The position numbers and the translations under genes were made by a program. The notes under the pieces were generated by a model. That model was given only the letters and a program-made list of their open reading frames with translations, was not told the origin of the DNA and did not search any database. A stretch of 64,000 nt of DNA. Source: Rhodovulum kholense (lineage in GTDB: Bacteria; Pseudomonadota; Alphaproteobacteria; Rhodobacterales; Rhodobacteraceae). Shown here in pieces: positions 48,455 to 57,742 of this stretch (within the stretch, counting starts at the first letter, position 1; each line of letters begins with the position of its first letter). The DNA is taken from contig NZ_QAYC01000005.1 of assembly GCF_003053725.1 (NCBI RefSeq), forward strand, positions 208,028 to 272,027, written 5' to 3'.

Positions 48455-49804
48455 TCAGAGCTCGGGTCCGGACTCCAGCCAGCGTTCCAGCCAATGGATA
48501 TTGTAAGCGCCGCGCTGGATGTCCGGTTCCATCAGCAGGGCCCGGAACAGCGGCGCCGTGGTCTCGACCCCATCGACGATCAGCTCGCCCAGCGCGCGGT
48601 CGAGCCGGGCCAGAGCCTCGGTCCGGTCGCGGCCGTGGACGATCAGCTTGCCGATCAGGCTGTCGTAATAGGGCGGGATCGAATAGCCGTCATAAAGCGC
48701 CGAATCCATCCGCACGCCCAGCCCGCCCGGGGCGTGATAGGCCGTGATCTTGCCGGGGCAGGGCGCGAAGTTCGGCAACCGTTCGGCATTGATCCGCACC
48801 TCGACCGCATGGCCGTTCAGCTGCAGATCGTCCTGACCGAAGGACAGCGGCAGGCCTTCGGCCACGCGGATCTGTTCGCGCACCAGATCGACGCCGAAGA
48901 TCGCCTCGGTGACCGGGTGTTCGACCTGAAGACGGGTGTTCATCTCGATGAAGTAGAACTCGCCATCCTCAAAGAGAAACTCGATGGTCCCGGCGCCGGA
49001 ATAGCCGATCCGGGCCACAGCGTCGGCGCAGACCTTGCCGATGCGGGCGCGGGTCTCGGGGTCGATGACGGGGCCGGGGGCTTCTTCCAGAACTTTCTGG
49101 TGGCGGCGCTGCAGCGAGCAGTCGCGTTCCCCCAGATGGACCGCATTGCCCTTGCCGTCGCCGAAGACCTGGATCTCGATATGGCGGGGCCGCCCGAGAT
49201 ATTTCTCGATATAGACCTCGTCATTGCCGAAGGCCGATTTCGCCTCGGCCCGCGCGGTCTGGAAGGCCTGTTCCAGATCCTCGGCGGTCTTGGCCAGCTT
49301 CATGCCGCGCCCGCCGCCGCCGGCGGTGGCCTTGATGATGACCGGATAGCCGATCTCGGCCGCGACCGTCTTCGCCGTCTCGAGGTCCGGCACGCCACCG
49401 TCCGACCCGGGCACGCAGGGCACGCCCAGTGCCTTCATGGTCTCCTTGGCGGTGATCTTGTCGCCCATCATCCGGATATGCTCGGCCGAGGGACCGATGA
49501 AGGTCAGGCCGTGATCCTCGACGATCTGCACGAAGCGGGCGTTCTCGGACAGGAAGCCGTAGCCCGGGTGGATCGCCTGGGCGCCGGTGATTTCGCAGGC
49601 CGAAATGATCGAGGGAATGGACAGATAGCTTTCGGTGCCGGGGGGCGGGCCGATGCAGACGCTTTCGTCGGCCATGCGCACATGCATGGCATCGGCATCG
49701 GCGGTCGAATGCACCGCGACCGAATGGATGCCCATCTCGCGGCAGGCCCGGATCACGCGGAGCGCGATCTCTCCGCGGTTGGCGATGAGGATCTTGTCGA
49801 ACAT
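48455..49804 (-). CDS. accC: Acetyl-CoA carboxylase biotin carboxylase subunit
   Basis: ATP-dependent carboxylation of the biotin on AccB, first step of fatty acid synthesis. 449 residues. [26 protein letters not shown], the Gly-rich ATP loop [33 protein letters not shown] and [14 protein letters not shown] are diagnostic. It is encoded 13 nt after accB. Confidence 0.98.
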   Translation of the reverse strand: MFDKILIANRGEIALRVIRACREMGIHSVAVHSTADADAMHVRMADESVCIGPPPGTESYLSIPSIISACEITGAQAIHPGYGFLSENARFVQIVEDHGLTFIGPSAEHIRMMGDKITAKETMKALGVPCVPGSDGGVPDLETAKTVAAEIGYPVIIKATAGGGGRGMKLAKTAEDLEQAFQTARAEAKSAFGNDEVYIEKYLGRPRHIEIQVFGDGKGNAVHLGERDCSLQRRHQKVLEEAPGPVIDPETRARIGKVCADAVARIGYSGAGTIEFLFEDGEFYFIEMNTRLQVEHPVTEAIFGVDLVREQIRVAEGLPLSFGQDDLQLNGHAVEVRINAERLPNFAPCPGKITAYHAPGGLGVRMDSALYDGYSIPPYYDSLIGKLIVHGRDRTEALARLDRALGELIVDGVETTAPLFRALLMEPDIQRGAYNIHWLERWLESGPEL

Positions 49805-49817
49805 GACCCGCGGCGTC

Positions 49818-50312
49818 CTACTCGATGATCATCAGCGGCGTGCCGAATTCGACCGGCGCTGAATCCTCGATCAGGATGCGCTTGACGGTCCCGGCGCGCG
49901 GGGCGGGGATGTGGTTCATCGTCTTCATGGCTTCGACGATCAGCAGGGTCTGGCCCTCGGTCACGGTCTCGCCGACCTTGACGAACGGGTCCGAGCCGGG
50001 CTCGGGCTGCAGATAGGCGGTGCCGACCATCGGCGAGGTGACGGCGCCCGGATGCTGCGCCGGGTCCTCGACGCTGACCTCGACGGTGGCGCCGGGGGCG
50101 GCCGCGGCGGGGGCCGGGGCATAGGCCGGCATCTGCATCGCCGGGGCGTGCGCGACGACCGGGGCCGGCTGCGAGCGCGATACCCGCACATCCAGCGAGT
50201 CGTCCTCGCCGTATTCGCGCTTGACCTGCAGTTCGGTCAGGTCGTGTTCGCGCAGAAGCTCGGCCAGCGCCTGGATGAAGGCGACGTCCGCCTCGTGGGA
50301 AGTCTTGGTCAT
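49818..50312 (-). CDS. accB: Acetyl-CoA carboxylase biotin carboxyl carrier protein
   Basis: 164 residues from the ATG at 50312 ([20 protein letters not shown]). An N-terminal helical domain and an Ala/Pro linker precede the biotinyl domain, [22 protein letters not shown], with biotinylated Lys in [10 protein letters not shown]. First gene of the accBC(-aat) cluster. Confidence 0.97.
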   Translation of the reverse strand: MTKTSHEADVAFIQALAELLREHDLTELQVKREYGEDDSLDVRVSRSQPAPVVAHAPAMQMPAYAPAPAAAAPGATVEVSVEDPAQHPGAVTSPMVGTAYLQPEPGSDPFVKVGETVTEGQTLLIVEAMKTMNHIPAPRAGTVKRILIEDSAPVEFGTPLMIIE

Positions 50313-50660
50313 GCCTGTCCTCGATCGGTCGCGCGGCCCCAGGCCCATGGGCGGGGCCGCGGTAAGAATTGGGGCGCTTATACGCGAGGGAAAACCCCAT
50401 GGAAAGGCGGTGCGGCCGGTTTTCGCGGCCCGCCGCGCCGACATGCGAGCGCCCGGCCGTCAGACGCATCGGGCCGTTCGGCGGCCCCGCGACCCGCCCT
50501 GCGACAGTGCGTGCGGGACAAGGGGCGCCTTTTCCTTGGGCAGATGGACCCGCGCACGGCCCGGAATTGGGGCAAAACGGCAGGCTGAAAAATTTACCTT
50601 TTGATAAAATCCGGGGTTGTGGCAGGCTTGCCCGAAGACAGGAAGACAGGGAGGGCCGGA
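50313..50660. other. Divergent accB / preT promoter region
   Basis: 348 nt without a gene. The right part turns AT-rich (about 50585-50612) and holds the candidate RutR box listed separately. The ribosome-binding site of preT (GGGAGGG) is at about 50650-50656. Confidence 0.55.
50593..50608. promoter_or_regulatory. Candidate degenerate RutR box before preT
   Basis: TTTACCTTTTGATAAA agrees with the RutR consensus TTGACCA-nn-TGGTCAA at 10 of 14 defined positions. It lies in the AT-rich island 53-68 nt upstream of preT. The match is weaker than the site next to rutR. Confidence 0.4.
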
Positions 50661-52001
50661 ATGGCCAATTCGCCACTGACCCCGGGCGTCGTTCCCGGGC
50701 GTCTGCAGCCAGACGACTATACCCGGAACTTTGCCGACAAGGCGCCGCCGCTGACCGCGCATGAGGCCGCGGTTGCCGCGGATCGCTGTTATTTCTGCCA
50801 TGATGCGCCTTGCGTCACGGCCTGTCCCACCGCCATCGACATCCCGCTGTTCATCCGCGAGATCGCGACCGGGGCGCCTGCCGCGGCGGCGCGGACGATC
50901 TTCGAACAGAACATCTTGGGCGGCATGTGCGCGCGGGTCTGTCCGACCGAACAGCTGTGCGAGGAGGCCTGCGTGCGGATGACCGCCGAGGCCCGCCCGG
51001 TCGAGATCGGGCGCTTGCAGCGCTTTGCCACCGACACGCTGATGACGCGCGAGGGTCACCCCTTCGTCCGCGCGGCGCCGACGGGGCGGCGGATCGCCGT
51101 GGTGGGGGCGGGGCCCGCGGGGCTGGCCTGCGCGCACCGGCTGGCGATGAAGGGCCATGAGGTGCAGCTATTCGACGCACGGCCCAAGGCGGGCGGGCTG
51201 AACGAATATGGCATCGCGGCCTACAAGACCGTCAACGACTATGCCCAGGCCGAGGTCGCCTGGCTGATGGGGATCGGCGGAATCGCCGTCACGAACGGCA
51301 AGGCGCTGGGCCGCGACATGACGCTGGACGAGCTGCGCGCGGGCCATGACGCGGTCTTCCTCGCGATCGGGCTGGGCGGCGTCAACGCGCTTCGGGCCGA
51401 GGGCGAGGACAAGGCGCAGGTGGTGGATGCGGTCGATTTCATCGCCCGGCTGCGCCAGGCCGAGGATCTGTCGACCATTCCGGTCGGGCGCCATGTGGTG
51501 GTGATCGGCGGCGGCATGACGGCGGTCGACGCGGCGGTGCAGTCCAAGCTTCTGGGGGCGGAATCCGTCACAATGGTCTATCGGCGGGACCGCGCGGCGA
51601 TGAGCGCCTCGGAAGAGGAACAGCATCTGGCCAGTTCCAAGGGCGTGCGGATCGTGACGGGCGCGGCGCCCTTGCGCCTGCTGGGCGAGGGCGCGGTCGA
51701 GGCAGTGGAATTCGCCTATACCCGCGAAACCGACACCGGGCTGGAACTGACGGACGAGACCTTCCGGATCCGGGCCGATCAGGTCTTCAAGGCCATCGGG
51801 CAGAAGCTTGAGGGCGCGCCCGAGGGGATCGCGCTTTCGGGCCGCAAGATCGCGGTGACCGGGCCGGGGCGGACGTCGTTGCCCTTGGTCTGGGCCGGGG
51901 GCGACTGCGCCACCGGGGGCGACGATCTGACGGTGACGGCGGTGGCCGAGGGCCGCGACGCCGCCGAGGACATTCACGCAACGCTGATGGCGGAGGGCTG
52001 A
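50661..52001 (+). CDS. preT: NAD-dependent dihydropyrimidine dehydrogenase subunit PreT
   Basis: Electron-input subunit: oxidises NAD(P)H and passes electrons through FeS clusters to PreA, which reduces uracil/thymine. 446 residues from the ATG at 50661. N-terminal Cys blocks RCYFCHDAPCVTACPTAIDIP and NILGGMCARVCPTEQLCEEAC bind [4Fe-4S] clusters. FAD site RIAVVGAGPAGLACAHRLAM; NAD site VVVIGGGMTAVDAAVQSKLLG; C-terminal WAGGDCATGGDDLTVTAV. It lies 3 nt upstream of preA. Confidence 0.95.
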   Translation: MANSPLTPGVVPGRLQPDDYTRNFADKAPPLTAHEAAVAADRCYFCHDAPCVTACPTAIDIPLFIREIATGAPAAAARTIFEQNILGGMCARVCPTEQLCEEACVRMTAEARPVEIGRLQRFATDTLMTREGHPFVRAAPTGRRIAVVGAGPAGLACAHRLAMKGHEVQLFDARPKAGGLNEYGIAAYKTVNDYAQAEVAWLMGIGGIAVTNGKALGRDMTLDELRAGHDAVFLAIGLGGVNALRAEGEDKAQVVDAVDFIARLRQAEDLSTIPVGRHVVVIGGGMTAVDAAVQSKLLGAESVTMVYRRDRAAMSASEEEQHLASSKGVRIVTGAAPLRLLGEGAVEAVEFAYTRETDTGLELTDETFRIRADQVFKAIGQKLEGAPEGIALSGRKIAVTGPGRTSLPLVWAGGDCATGGDDLTVTAVAEGRDAAEDIHATLMAEG

Positions 52002-52004
52002 TCC

Positions 52005-53324
52005 ATGGCCGATCTTTCCTGCGATTTCGTGGGCATCAAAAGCCCGAACCCGTTCTGGCTGGCCTCGGCGCCGCCCACCGACAAGGAATACAATGTTCGC
52101 CGCGCCTATGAGGCGGGCTGGGGCGGCGTGGTCTGGAAGACGCTGGGCGAGGACGGCGCACCGGTCGTGAACGTCAACGGCCCCCGCTATGGCGCGATCT
52201 ACGGCGCCGACCGGCGGCTTCTGGGGCTGAACAATATCGAGCTGATCACCGACCGGCCACTGGAAGTGAACCTGCGCGAGATCACGACGGTCAAGCGCGA
52301 CTATCCCGACCGGGCACTGGTGGTGTCGCTGATGGTGCCCTGTGAGGAAAACGCCTGGAGGCGCATCCTCGCGCGGGTCGAGGAAACCGGCACCGACGGG
52401 GTCGAGCTGAACTTCGGCTGTCCGCACGGGATGAGCGAACGCGGCATGGGCTCGGCCGTGGGGCAGGTGCCCGAATATGTCGAGATGGTCACCCGGTGGT
52501 GCAAGCAGATGACCCGGATGCCGGTGATCGTGAAGCTCACGCCCAACATCACCGATATCCGCCTGGCCAGCCGCGCCGCCCATAAGGGGGGCGCCGATGC
52601 GGTCAGCCTCATCAACACCATCAACTCGATCACCTCGGTCGATCTGGACCTGATGGCGCCCGAGCCCACCATCGACGGCAAGGGCACCCATGGCGGCTAT
52701 TGCGGCCCGGCGGTCAAACCCATCGCGCTGAACATGGTGTCCGAGATCGCCCGCGACCCGGCGACCCGGGGCCTGCCGATCTCCGGCATCGGCGGGGTGA
52801 CCACCTGGAAGGACGCGGCCGAGTTCATGGCGCTGGGGGCGGGCAACGTGCAGGTGTGCACGGCGGCGATGACCTACGGCTTCCGGATCGTGCAGGAGAT
52901 GATCGCGGGGCTGTCGGACTGGATGGACCGCAAGGGCCATGCGCGGCTTGAGAATTTCGTCGGCATGGCGGTGCCGAACGTGACCGACTGGCAGTATCTG
53001 AACCTCAACTACATCGCCAAGGCGCAGATCGACGCCGAAACCTGCATCAAATGCGGCCGCTGTTATGCCGCCTGCGAGGATACCAGTCATCAGGCCATCG
53101 AGATGACGGCGGACCGGTCGTTCGTGGTGAAGGACGAAGAGTGCGTGGCCTGCAATCTTTGCATCGACGTCTGCCCGGTGGAGGGCTGCATCGAGATGCG
53201 TCAGCTGGCGCCGGGCGAAATAGACCCGCGCACCGGAATGGAAGTGCCGGCGAGTTATGCCAACTGGACGACCCACCCCAACAATCCCGGGCGAAAAAGC
53301 GCCGCGGAGCAGGGGTTGGAGTAG
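52005..53324 (+). CDS. preA: NAD-dependent dihydropyrimidine dehydrogenase subunit PreA
   Basis: Catalytic FMN subunit reducing uracil and thymine to dihydropyrimidines. 439 residues. The TIM barrel resembles class I dihydroorotate dehydrogenase: NPFWLASAPPTDKEYNVRRA, ELNFGCPHGMSERGMGSAVG and LINTINSITSVD. The C-terminal 2x[4Fe-4S] ferredoxin domain has CIKCGRCYAACEDTSHQ and CVACNLCIDVCPVEGC. First enzyme of the reductive pathway completed by the genes at 54640-59665. Confidence 0.97.
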   Translation: MADLSCDFVGIKSPNPFWLASAPPTDKEYNVRRAYEAGWGGVVWKTLGEDGAPVVNVNGPRYGAIYGADRRLLGLNNIELITDRPLEVNLREITTVKRDYPDRALVVSLMVPCEENAWRRILARVEETGTDGVELNFGCPHGMSERGMGSAVGQVPEYVEMVTRWCKQMTRMPVIVKLTPNITDIRLASRAAHKGGADAVSLINTINSITSVDLDLMAPEPTIDGKGTHGGYCGPAVKPIALNMVSEIARDPATRGLPISGIGGVTTWKDAAEFMALGAGNVQVCTAAMTYGFRIVQEMIAGLSDWMDRKGHARLENFVGMAVPNVTDWQYLNLNYIAKAQIDAETCIKCGRCYAACEDTSHQAIEMTADRSFVVKDEECVACNLCIDVCPVEGCIEMRQLAPGEIDPRTGMEVPASYANWTTHPNNPGRKSAAEQGLE

Positions 53325-53325
53325 G

Positions 53326-53664
53326 TCAGACTTCTATGTCAAGCTGGCGCGGGGCCGGCTCGGACGTGTCCCCGGCCATCTCGACCCGCCAGAAGACGGA
53401 GGCTTCGTTCTGGCGCCGCTCGGCTTCAAGCTGAAGCGGCGTCGTATCGAAGGCGGGCGGCGGCCCGGCAGGGCGGTCGGGATCGGGCGCAGGAAATTCC
53501 TGACGCATCGGCGTCTGGCCGCGTTGGCCGGTTTCCGAACGGGTCTGGCTTGAACCGCCGCCAGATCCGGCAGCAGCCACCGGCGCCGTCGGCGCCGCAG
53601 GGGCGACAATGGTAGGCGCTACGTCATGCGCGCCTCCCACCGAAATGGGAGCGATAAATTGCAT
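53326..53664 (-). CDS. Unknown small Pro/Ala-rich protein
   Basis: 112 residues from the ATG at 53664 (MQFIAPISVGGAHDVAPT); the frame opens 9 nt earlier at a TTG. The N-terminal two thirds are low-complexity Ala/Pro/Gly/Ser. The C-terminal third is conserved-looking: PAFDTTPLQLEAERRQNEAS, VFWRVEMAGD. No family recognised. It is convergent with preA, ending 1 nt from its stop, and in the same direction as rutR. Confidence 0.65.
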   Translation of the reverse strand: MQFIAPISVGGAHDVAPTIVAPAAPTAPVAAAGSGGGSSQTRSETGQRGQTPMRQEFPAPDPDRPAGPPPAFDTTPLQLEAERRQNEASVFWRVEMAGDTSEPAPRQLDIEV

Positions 53665-53783
53665 TTCACCCAAGCTCCAGCTCAGGCCCCCACCACCATC
53701 AGGAAATATGCACGAGACAGGGGGTCTTGAGAAGATCCCGGCGGCAGGTTTCTGATCTCAAGGTTAACGCCCGCCGCGCCTCG

Positions 53784-54398
53784 TCAGGGGGTCAGCAAGC
53801 GGCTAAACAGGGTCGCCAGATAGCGGTCGGCGCCGTCGAACGGATCGTCCTTGCCTGGGCCCAGAACCGCCCGCACCTGCACGTCGAAATCGGCGTAATG
53901 CTGGGTCAGCGCCCAGATCGAGAAGATCAGGTGATAGGGATCGACCGGCGCGATCCGGCCCTCGCGTGCCCAGCCGGAAATCACTGCGGCGGTCTGGTCG
54001 ACCAGGGTCTTCAATTCGCCTTCAAGCGTTGGCCGGATCCGTTCGGCCCCTTGCAGGATCTCGTTGGCGAAAAGCCGACTTTCGCGCGGAAAATCGCGAC
54101 TGAGCAACAGTTTGCGGTGCACGTAGCCCAGGATTTCGTCGAGCGGCTCGCCGCCGGGGTCAAGCGCGCGCAGCGGCGCGAGCCAGGTGTCCATCAGCCC
54201 CGCCAGCAAGGCCTCGTGCATCGCCTCCTTGGAGGGGAAGTAGTACAGCAGGTTCGGCTTCGACAGACCCGCGGCCTGCGCGATCTGATCCAGCGTCGCC
54301 CCGCGAAATCCGTGCTGCGAGAACACCTCCAGTGCCGCCCCGAGAATGGTCTCGCGATTCCGCTGCTGGATCCGGGTGCGGGGCGGGGTGTCGGTCAT
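53784..54398 (-). CDS. rutR: TetR-family pyrimidine regulator RutR
   Basis: Uracil/thymine-sensing regulator, 204 residues from the ATG at 54398 (an upstream GTG at 54407 is possible). HTH: AALEVFSQHGFRGATLDQIAQAAGLSKPNLLYYFPSKEAM. The ligand domain keeps blocks seen in E. coli RutR: TWLAPLRAL, SRLFANEIL, LIFSIWALTQHYADFDVQV. It is divergent from the aminotransferase gene over a good RutR box and surrounded by pyrimidine catabolism genes. Confidence 0.93.
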   Translation of the reverse strand: MTDTPPRTRIQQRNRETILGAALEVFSQHGFRGATLDQIAQAAGLSKPNLLYYFPSKEAMHEALLAGLMDTWLAPLRALDPGGEPLDEILGYVHRKLLLSRDFPRESRLFANEILQGAERIRPTLEGELKTLVDQTAAVISGWAREGRIAPVDPYHLIFSIWALTQHYADFDVQVRAVLGPGKDDPFDGADRYLATLFSRLLTP

Positions 54399-54565
54399 GC
54401 GCGCCACCGGAATTTGCCTGATCCGTTAATTCCACTTTCCATAGGTTGCGCAAAATCCCATCATTCCCGGGCGAAAATCGCCACTCGGTCGGACACTGAG
54501 AGAACGACTCGGGCCGGGGCCGGAGCCGTCCGCTTGACTGGTTCCCGACCTCTGCTAGCGTGCCC

Positions 54566-54581
54566 CTGACCGTTTGGTCAA
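54566..54581. promoter_or_regulatory. RutR operator in the rutR / aminotransferase promoter region
   Basis: CTGACCGTTTGGTCAA matches TTGACCA-nn-TGGTCAA at 12 of 14 defined positions. It is 59-74 nt before the aminotransferase start and about 170 nt before rutR, so it can control both directions. Confidence 0.8.
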
Positions 54582-54639
54582 ATGTTTTGGGTCTTTCGCC
54601 TTTGCGCGGGCGAAGGGCCATAATTCAAGGGGGTCCCCC

Positions 54640-55968
54640 ATGGCGCTCGATCGCAATTCCGGTCCCAACGACCTGTCGGCTTTCTGGATGCCGTTCACCG
54701 CGAACCGGCAATTCAAGACGGCGCCGCGAATGCTGGTGGGCGCAGAAGGCATGTATTACCGCACCGCCGACGGTCGCCAGGTGCTGGACGGCACGGCGGG
54801 GCTGTGGTGCTGCAACGCGGGCCATTGCCGGCCGAAGATCACCGAGGCGATCCAGAAGCAGGCGGCCGAGCTTGACTATGCGCCGGCCTTCCAAATGGGC
54901 CACCCCAAGGCGTTCGAACTGGCCAGCGCGGTGCGCGACATGGCGCCGAAGGGCATGGATCACGTGTTCTTCACCAATTCCGGGTCGGAATCGGTCGAAA
55001 CCGCTCTCAAGATGGCCATCGCCTATCACCGGGCGCGGGGCGACGGCGCGCGCACCCGCCTGATCGGGCGCGAGCGCGGCTATCACGGGGTGAACTTCGG
55101 CGGCATCTCGGTCGGCGGGATCGTCAGCAACCGCAAGATGTTCGGCAGCCTGCTGACCGGCGTCGACCACCTGCCGCATACCCATCTGCCGGAGCAGAAC
55201 GCCTTTACCCGCGGCCAGCCCGAACATGGCGTCCATCTGGCGGACGAGCTGGAACGGATCGTGGCGCTGCATGGCGCCGAGACCATCGCCGCGGTGATCG
55301 TCGAGCCGATGTCGGGCTCGACCGGCGTGCTGCTGCCGCCCAAGGGCTATCTGGAAAAGCTGCGCGCGATCACGAAGAAACACGGCATCCTGCTGATCTT
55401 CGACGAGGTCATCACCGGGTTCGGGCGGCTTGGGTCGTCCTTCGCGGCCGAGCATTTCGGGGTGCTTCCCGACATGATGACCACCGCCAAGGGCCTGACC
55501 AACGGGGTGATCCCGATGGGCGCGGTGCTGACCACCTCCGAGGTGCATGACGCCTTCATGCAGGGCCCCGAGCACATGATCGAGTTCTTCCACGGCTATA
55601 CCTATTCCGGGAACCCGATCGCCTCGGCCGCGGGGCTGGCGACGCTTCAGACCTATCGCGAGGAAGGGTTGTTCGAGAATGCCGCGGCACTGGCGCCCTA
55701 TTGGGAGGATGCCCTGCACGCGCTGAAGGGCTTGCCGCATGTGATCGACATCCGCAACATGGGCCTGATCGGCGCGGTCGAGCTGGAACCCATCGCGGGC
55801 GAACCGACCAAGCGGGCCTTCGCCGCGTTCCTCGATGCCTTCGAGAAGAACCTGATGATCCGGACCACCGGCGACATCATCGCCATGTCGCCGCCCCTGA
55901 TGATCAACAAGGCCCAGATCGACGAACTTTTCGGCAAGCTGACCGATGTTCTCAAGGCGCTGGACTGA
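54640..55968 (+). CDS. Class III aminotransferase, probable beta-alanine--pyruvate transaminase
   Basis: 442 residues. PLP enzyme of the omega-amino acid:pyruvate type: ANRQFKTAPRML, DGTAGLWCCNAGHCRPKI, FFTNSGSESVETALKMAIAY, LLIFDEVITGFGRLGSSFA, and Schiff-base Lys284 in MTTAKGLTNGVIPMGAV. The substrate inference is from context: beta-alanine or 3-aminoisobutyrate is the end product of the reductive pathway encoded around it. A GC-rich hairpin follows the stop. Confidence 0.93.
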   Translation: MALDRNSGPNDLSAFWMPFTANRQFKTAPRMLVGAEGMYYRTADGRQVLDGTAGLWCCNAGHCRPKITEAIQKQAAELDYAPAFQMGHPKAFELASAVRDMAPKGMDHVFFTNSGSESVETALKMAIAYHRARGDGARTRLIGRERGYHGVNFGGISVGGIVSNRKMFGSLLTGVDHLPHTHLPEQNAFTRGQPEHGVHLADELERIVALHGAETIAAVIVEPMSGSTGVLLPPKGYLEKLRAITKKHGILLIFDEVITGFGRLGSSFAAEHFGVLPDMMTTAKGLTNGVIPMGAVLTTSEVHDAFMQGPEHMIEFFHGYTYSGNPIASAAGLATLQTYREEGLFENAAALAPYWEDALHALKGLPHVIDIRNMGLIGAVELEPIAGEPTKRAFAAFLDAFEKNLMIRTTGDIIAMSPPLMINKAQIDELFGKLTDVLKALD

Positions 55969-55982
55969 GCCTTTCCAGCAGC

Positions 55983-56010
55983 GCGCCCGCCGGAGCGGAC
56001 CGGCGGGCGC
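55983..56010. terminator. Hairpin after the aminotransferase gene
   Basis: 11-bp perfect stem GCGCCCGCCGG / CCGGCGGGCGC around AGCGGA, 15 nt after the stop. No T-tract follows, so termination strength is uncertain. It lies between convergent genes. Confidence 0.55.
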
Positions 56011-56056
56011 AATGGCTGCGGCGGATGTCCCGGGTCGTCCGGGACCCGCTGCGGGC

Positions 56057-56290
56057 TTATTGGGCCGGGGCTTCGAGCGGCTCGGCCGGGGCCGGGGCCG
56101 CTTCGGCCGGCGCTTCGGCCTCTGCCGGAGCCGCGGTGTCGGCGGCGGGCGCCGCGACCGCGGCGACTTCGGCTTCGGTCCCGGCTTTCGGGCTGGGATC
56201 GGCCTTGTTCAGCTCGTAGCCGAGTCCGAACACGCCGATCAGGGCCACGAGGCCCAGCATCCATTTGAACTGGTCTTTCAGAATTTCCAA
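56057..56290 (-). CDS. Small single-pass membrane protein with Ala/Pro/Glu tail
   Basis: 77 residues from a TTG at 56290; GGGAGG lies 8 nt before it. MEILKDQFKWMLGLVALIGVFGLGYELN gives one N-terminal membrane helix, and the rest is disordered repeats of EAEAPAEAAPAPAEP type. No family recognised; it could be a small envelope protein. It is opposite in direction to the pyrimidine genes on both sides. Confidence 0.6.
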   Translation of the reverse strand: MEILKDQFKWMLGLVALIGVFGLGYELNKADPSPKAGTEAEVAAVAAPAADTAAPAEAEAPAEAAPAPAEPLEAPAQ

Positions 56291-56491
56291 GGTCACGACC
56301 TCCCGAGGGGAATTGTGAATGCCGGGCCGAGGCCCGGCCAGATGAGGAAACGCCCCGCGGACGCGGGACGCCCGAATGTAACCGCCGGACAGACGAAGAA
56401 TATTGTCCCTGACGCCGCACCTGCCCGTGCCGGGCAAGGCGGCGCTCCGAGGCACTGACGGCAAGACCGAATGACAGGTGAGGTAAGAACG

Positions 56492-57742
56492 ATGACAGCC
56501 CCAGGTGAGAATCTGCGCATCAACGGCGACCGGCTCTGGGACAGCCTGATGGAGATGGCCAAGGTCGGCCCCGGCATCGCCGGCGGCAACAACCGCCAGA
56601 CGCTGACCGATGCCGATGCCGAGGGCCGCGCCCTGTTCCAGAGCTGGTGCGAGGAGGCCGGCCTGACGATGGGCGTCGACCGGATGGGGACGATGTTCGC
56701 GACGCGCGCGGGCGCGGACGCGGACGCGCTGCCGGTCTATGTGGGCAGCCATCTCGACACCCAGCCCACCGGCGGAAAATATGACGGGGTGCTGGGGGTT
56801 CTGGGCGCGCTGGAGGCGGTGCGCACGATGAACGATCTCGGGATCCGGACGAAGCATCCCATCGTCGTCACCAACTGGGCCAACGAGGAAGGCGCGCGCT
56901 TTGCCCCCGCCATGCTGGCCTCGGGCGTCTTCGCGGGGGTGCACAGCCTCGACTATGCCTATGGCCGCAAGGATCTCGAGGGGCTCAGCTATGGCGACGA
57001 GCTGGCCCGGATCGGCTGGAAGGGCGAGGAAGAGGTCGGCGCCCGCAAGATGCATGCCTATTACGAGCTGCATATCGAGCAGGGCCCGATCCTCGAGGCC
57101 GAGGGCAAGGAAATCGGGGTCGTCACCCATTGCCAGGGGCTGTGGTGGCTGGAATTCACCCTGACGGGCCGCGAGGCGCATACCGGCTCGACGCCGATGG
57201 CGATGCGGGTGAATGCGGGGCTGGCGGCGGCGCGCATCTTCGAGATGGTGCAGGAGGTCGCGATGGCGGCCCAGCCCAATGCCGTGGGCGGCGTGGGGCA
57301 GATGCAGTTCTCGCCCAATTCGCGCAACGTGCTGCCGGGGACCGTGGTCTTCACCGTCGACATCCGCACCCCCGATCAGGCCAAGCTCGACCGGATGCGG
57401 GCCGAGATCGAGACCCGCGCGGCGGTGATCTGCGAGGATCTGGGCGTCGGTTGTTCGGTCGAGCCGGTGGGCCATTTCGACCCCGTGACCTTCACCCCCG
57501 ATCTGGTGGGCGCGGTCCGGAGCGCGGCCGAGAAGCTCGGTTATTCGCATATGGATATCGTTTCGGGGGCGGGGCACGATGCCTGCTGGGCCGCCAAGGT
57601 CGCGCCCACAACCATGATCATGTGCCCCTGCGTAGGCGGGCTCTCGCATAACGAGGCCGAGGAAATCTCGAAGGACTGGGCTGCGGCCGGGGCCGACGTG
57701 CTTTGCCACGCGGTGCTGGAGACGGCGGGGATCGTCGAGTGA
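56492..57742 (+). CDS. Zn-dependent amidohydrolase, probable beta-ureidopropionase (M20 carbamoylase type)
   Basis: 416 residues from the ATG at 56492 with GAGG upstream. The hydantoinase/carbamoylase family metal sites are visible: VGSHLDTQPTGGKYDGVLGV, TNWANEEGARFAPAMLASGV, YELHIEQGPILEAEG, and the dimerisation-domain block LTGREAHTGSTPM. It would hydrolyse N-carbamoyl-beta-alanine to beta-alanine, CO2 and ammonia. Its neighbours, dihydropyrimidinase and the transaminase, support that substrate over L-carbamoyl amino acids. Confidence 0.92.
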   Translation: MTAPGENLRINGDRLWDSLMEMAKVGPGIAGGNNRQTLTDADAEGRALFQSWCEEAGLTMGVDRMGTMFATRAGADADALPVYVGSHLDTQPTGGKYDGVLGVLGALEAVRTMNDLGIRTKHPIVVTNWANEEGARFAPAMLASGVFAGVHSLDYAYGRKDLEGLSYGDELARIGWKGEEEVGARKMHAYYELHIEQGPILEAEGKEIGVVTHCQGLWWLEFTLTGREAHTGSTPMAMRVNAGLAAARIFEMVQEVAMAAQPNAVGGVGQMQFSPNSRNVLPGTVVFTVDIRTPDQAKLDRMRAEIETRAAVICEDLGVGCSVEPVGHFDPVTFTPDLVGAVRSAAEKLGYSHMDIVSGAGHDACWAAKVAPTTMIMCPCVGGLSHNEAEEISKDWAAAGADVLCHAVLETAGIVE

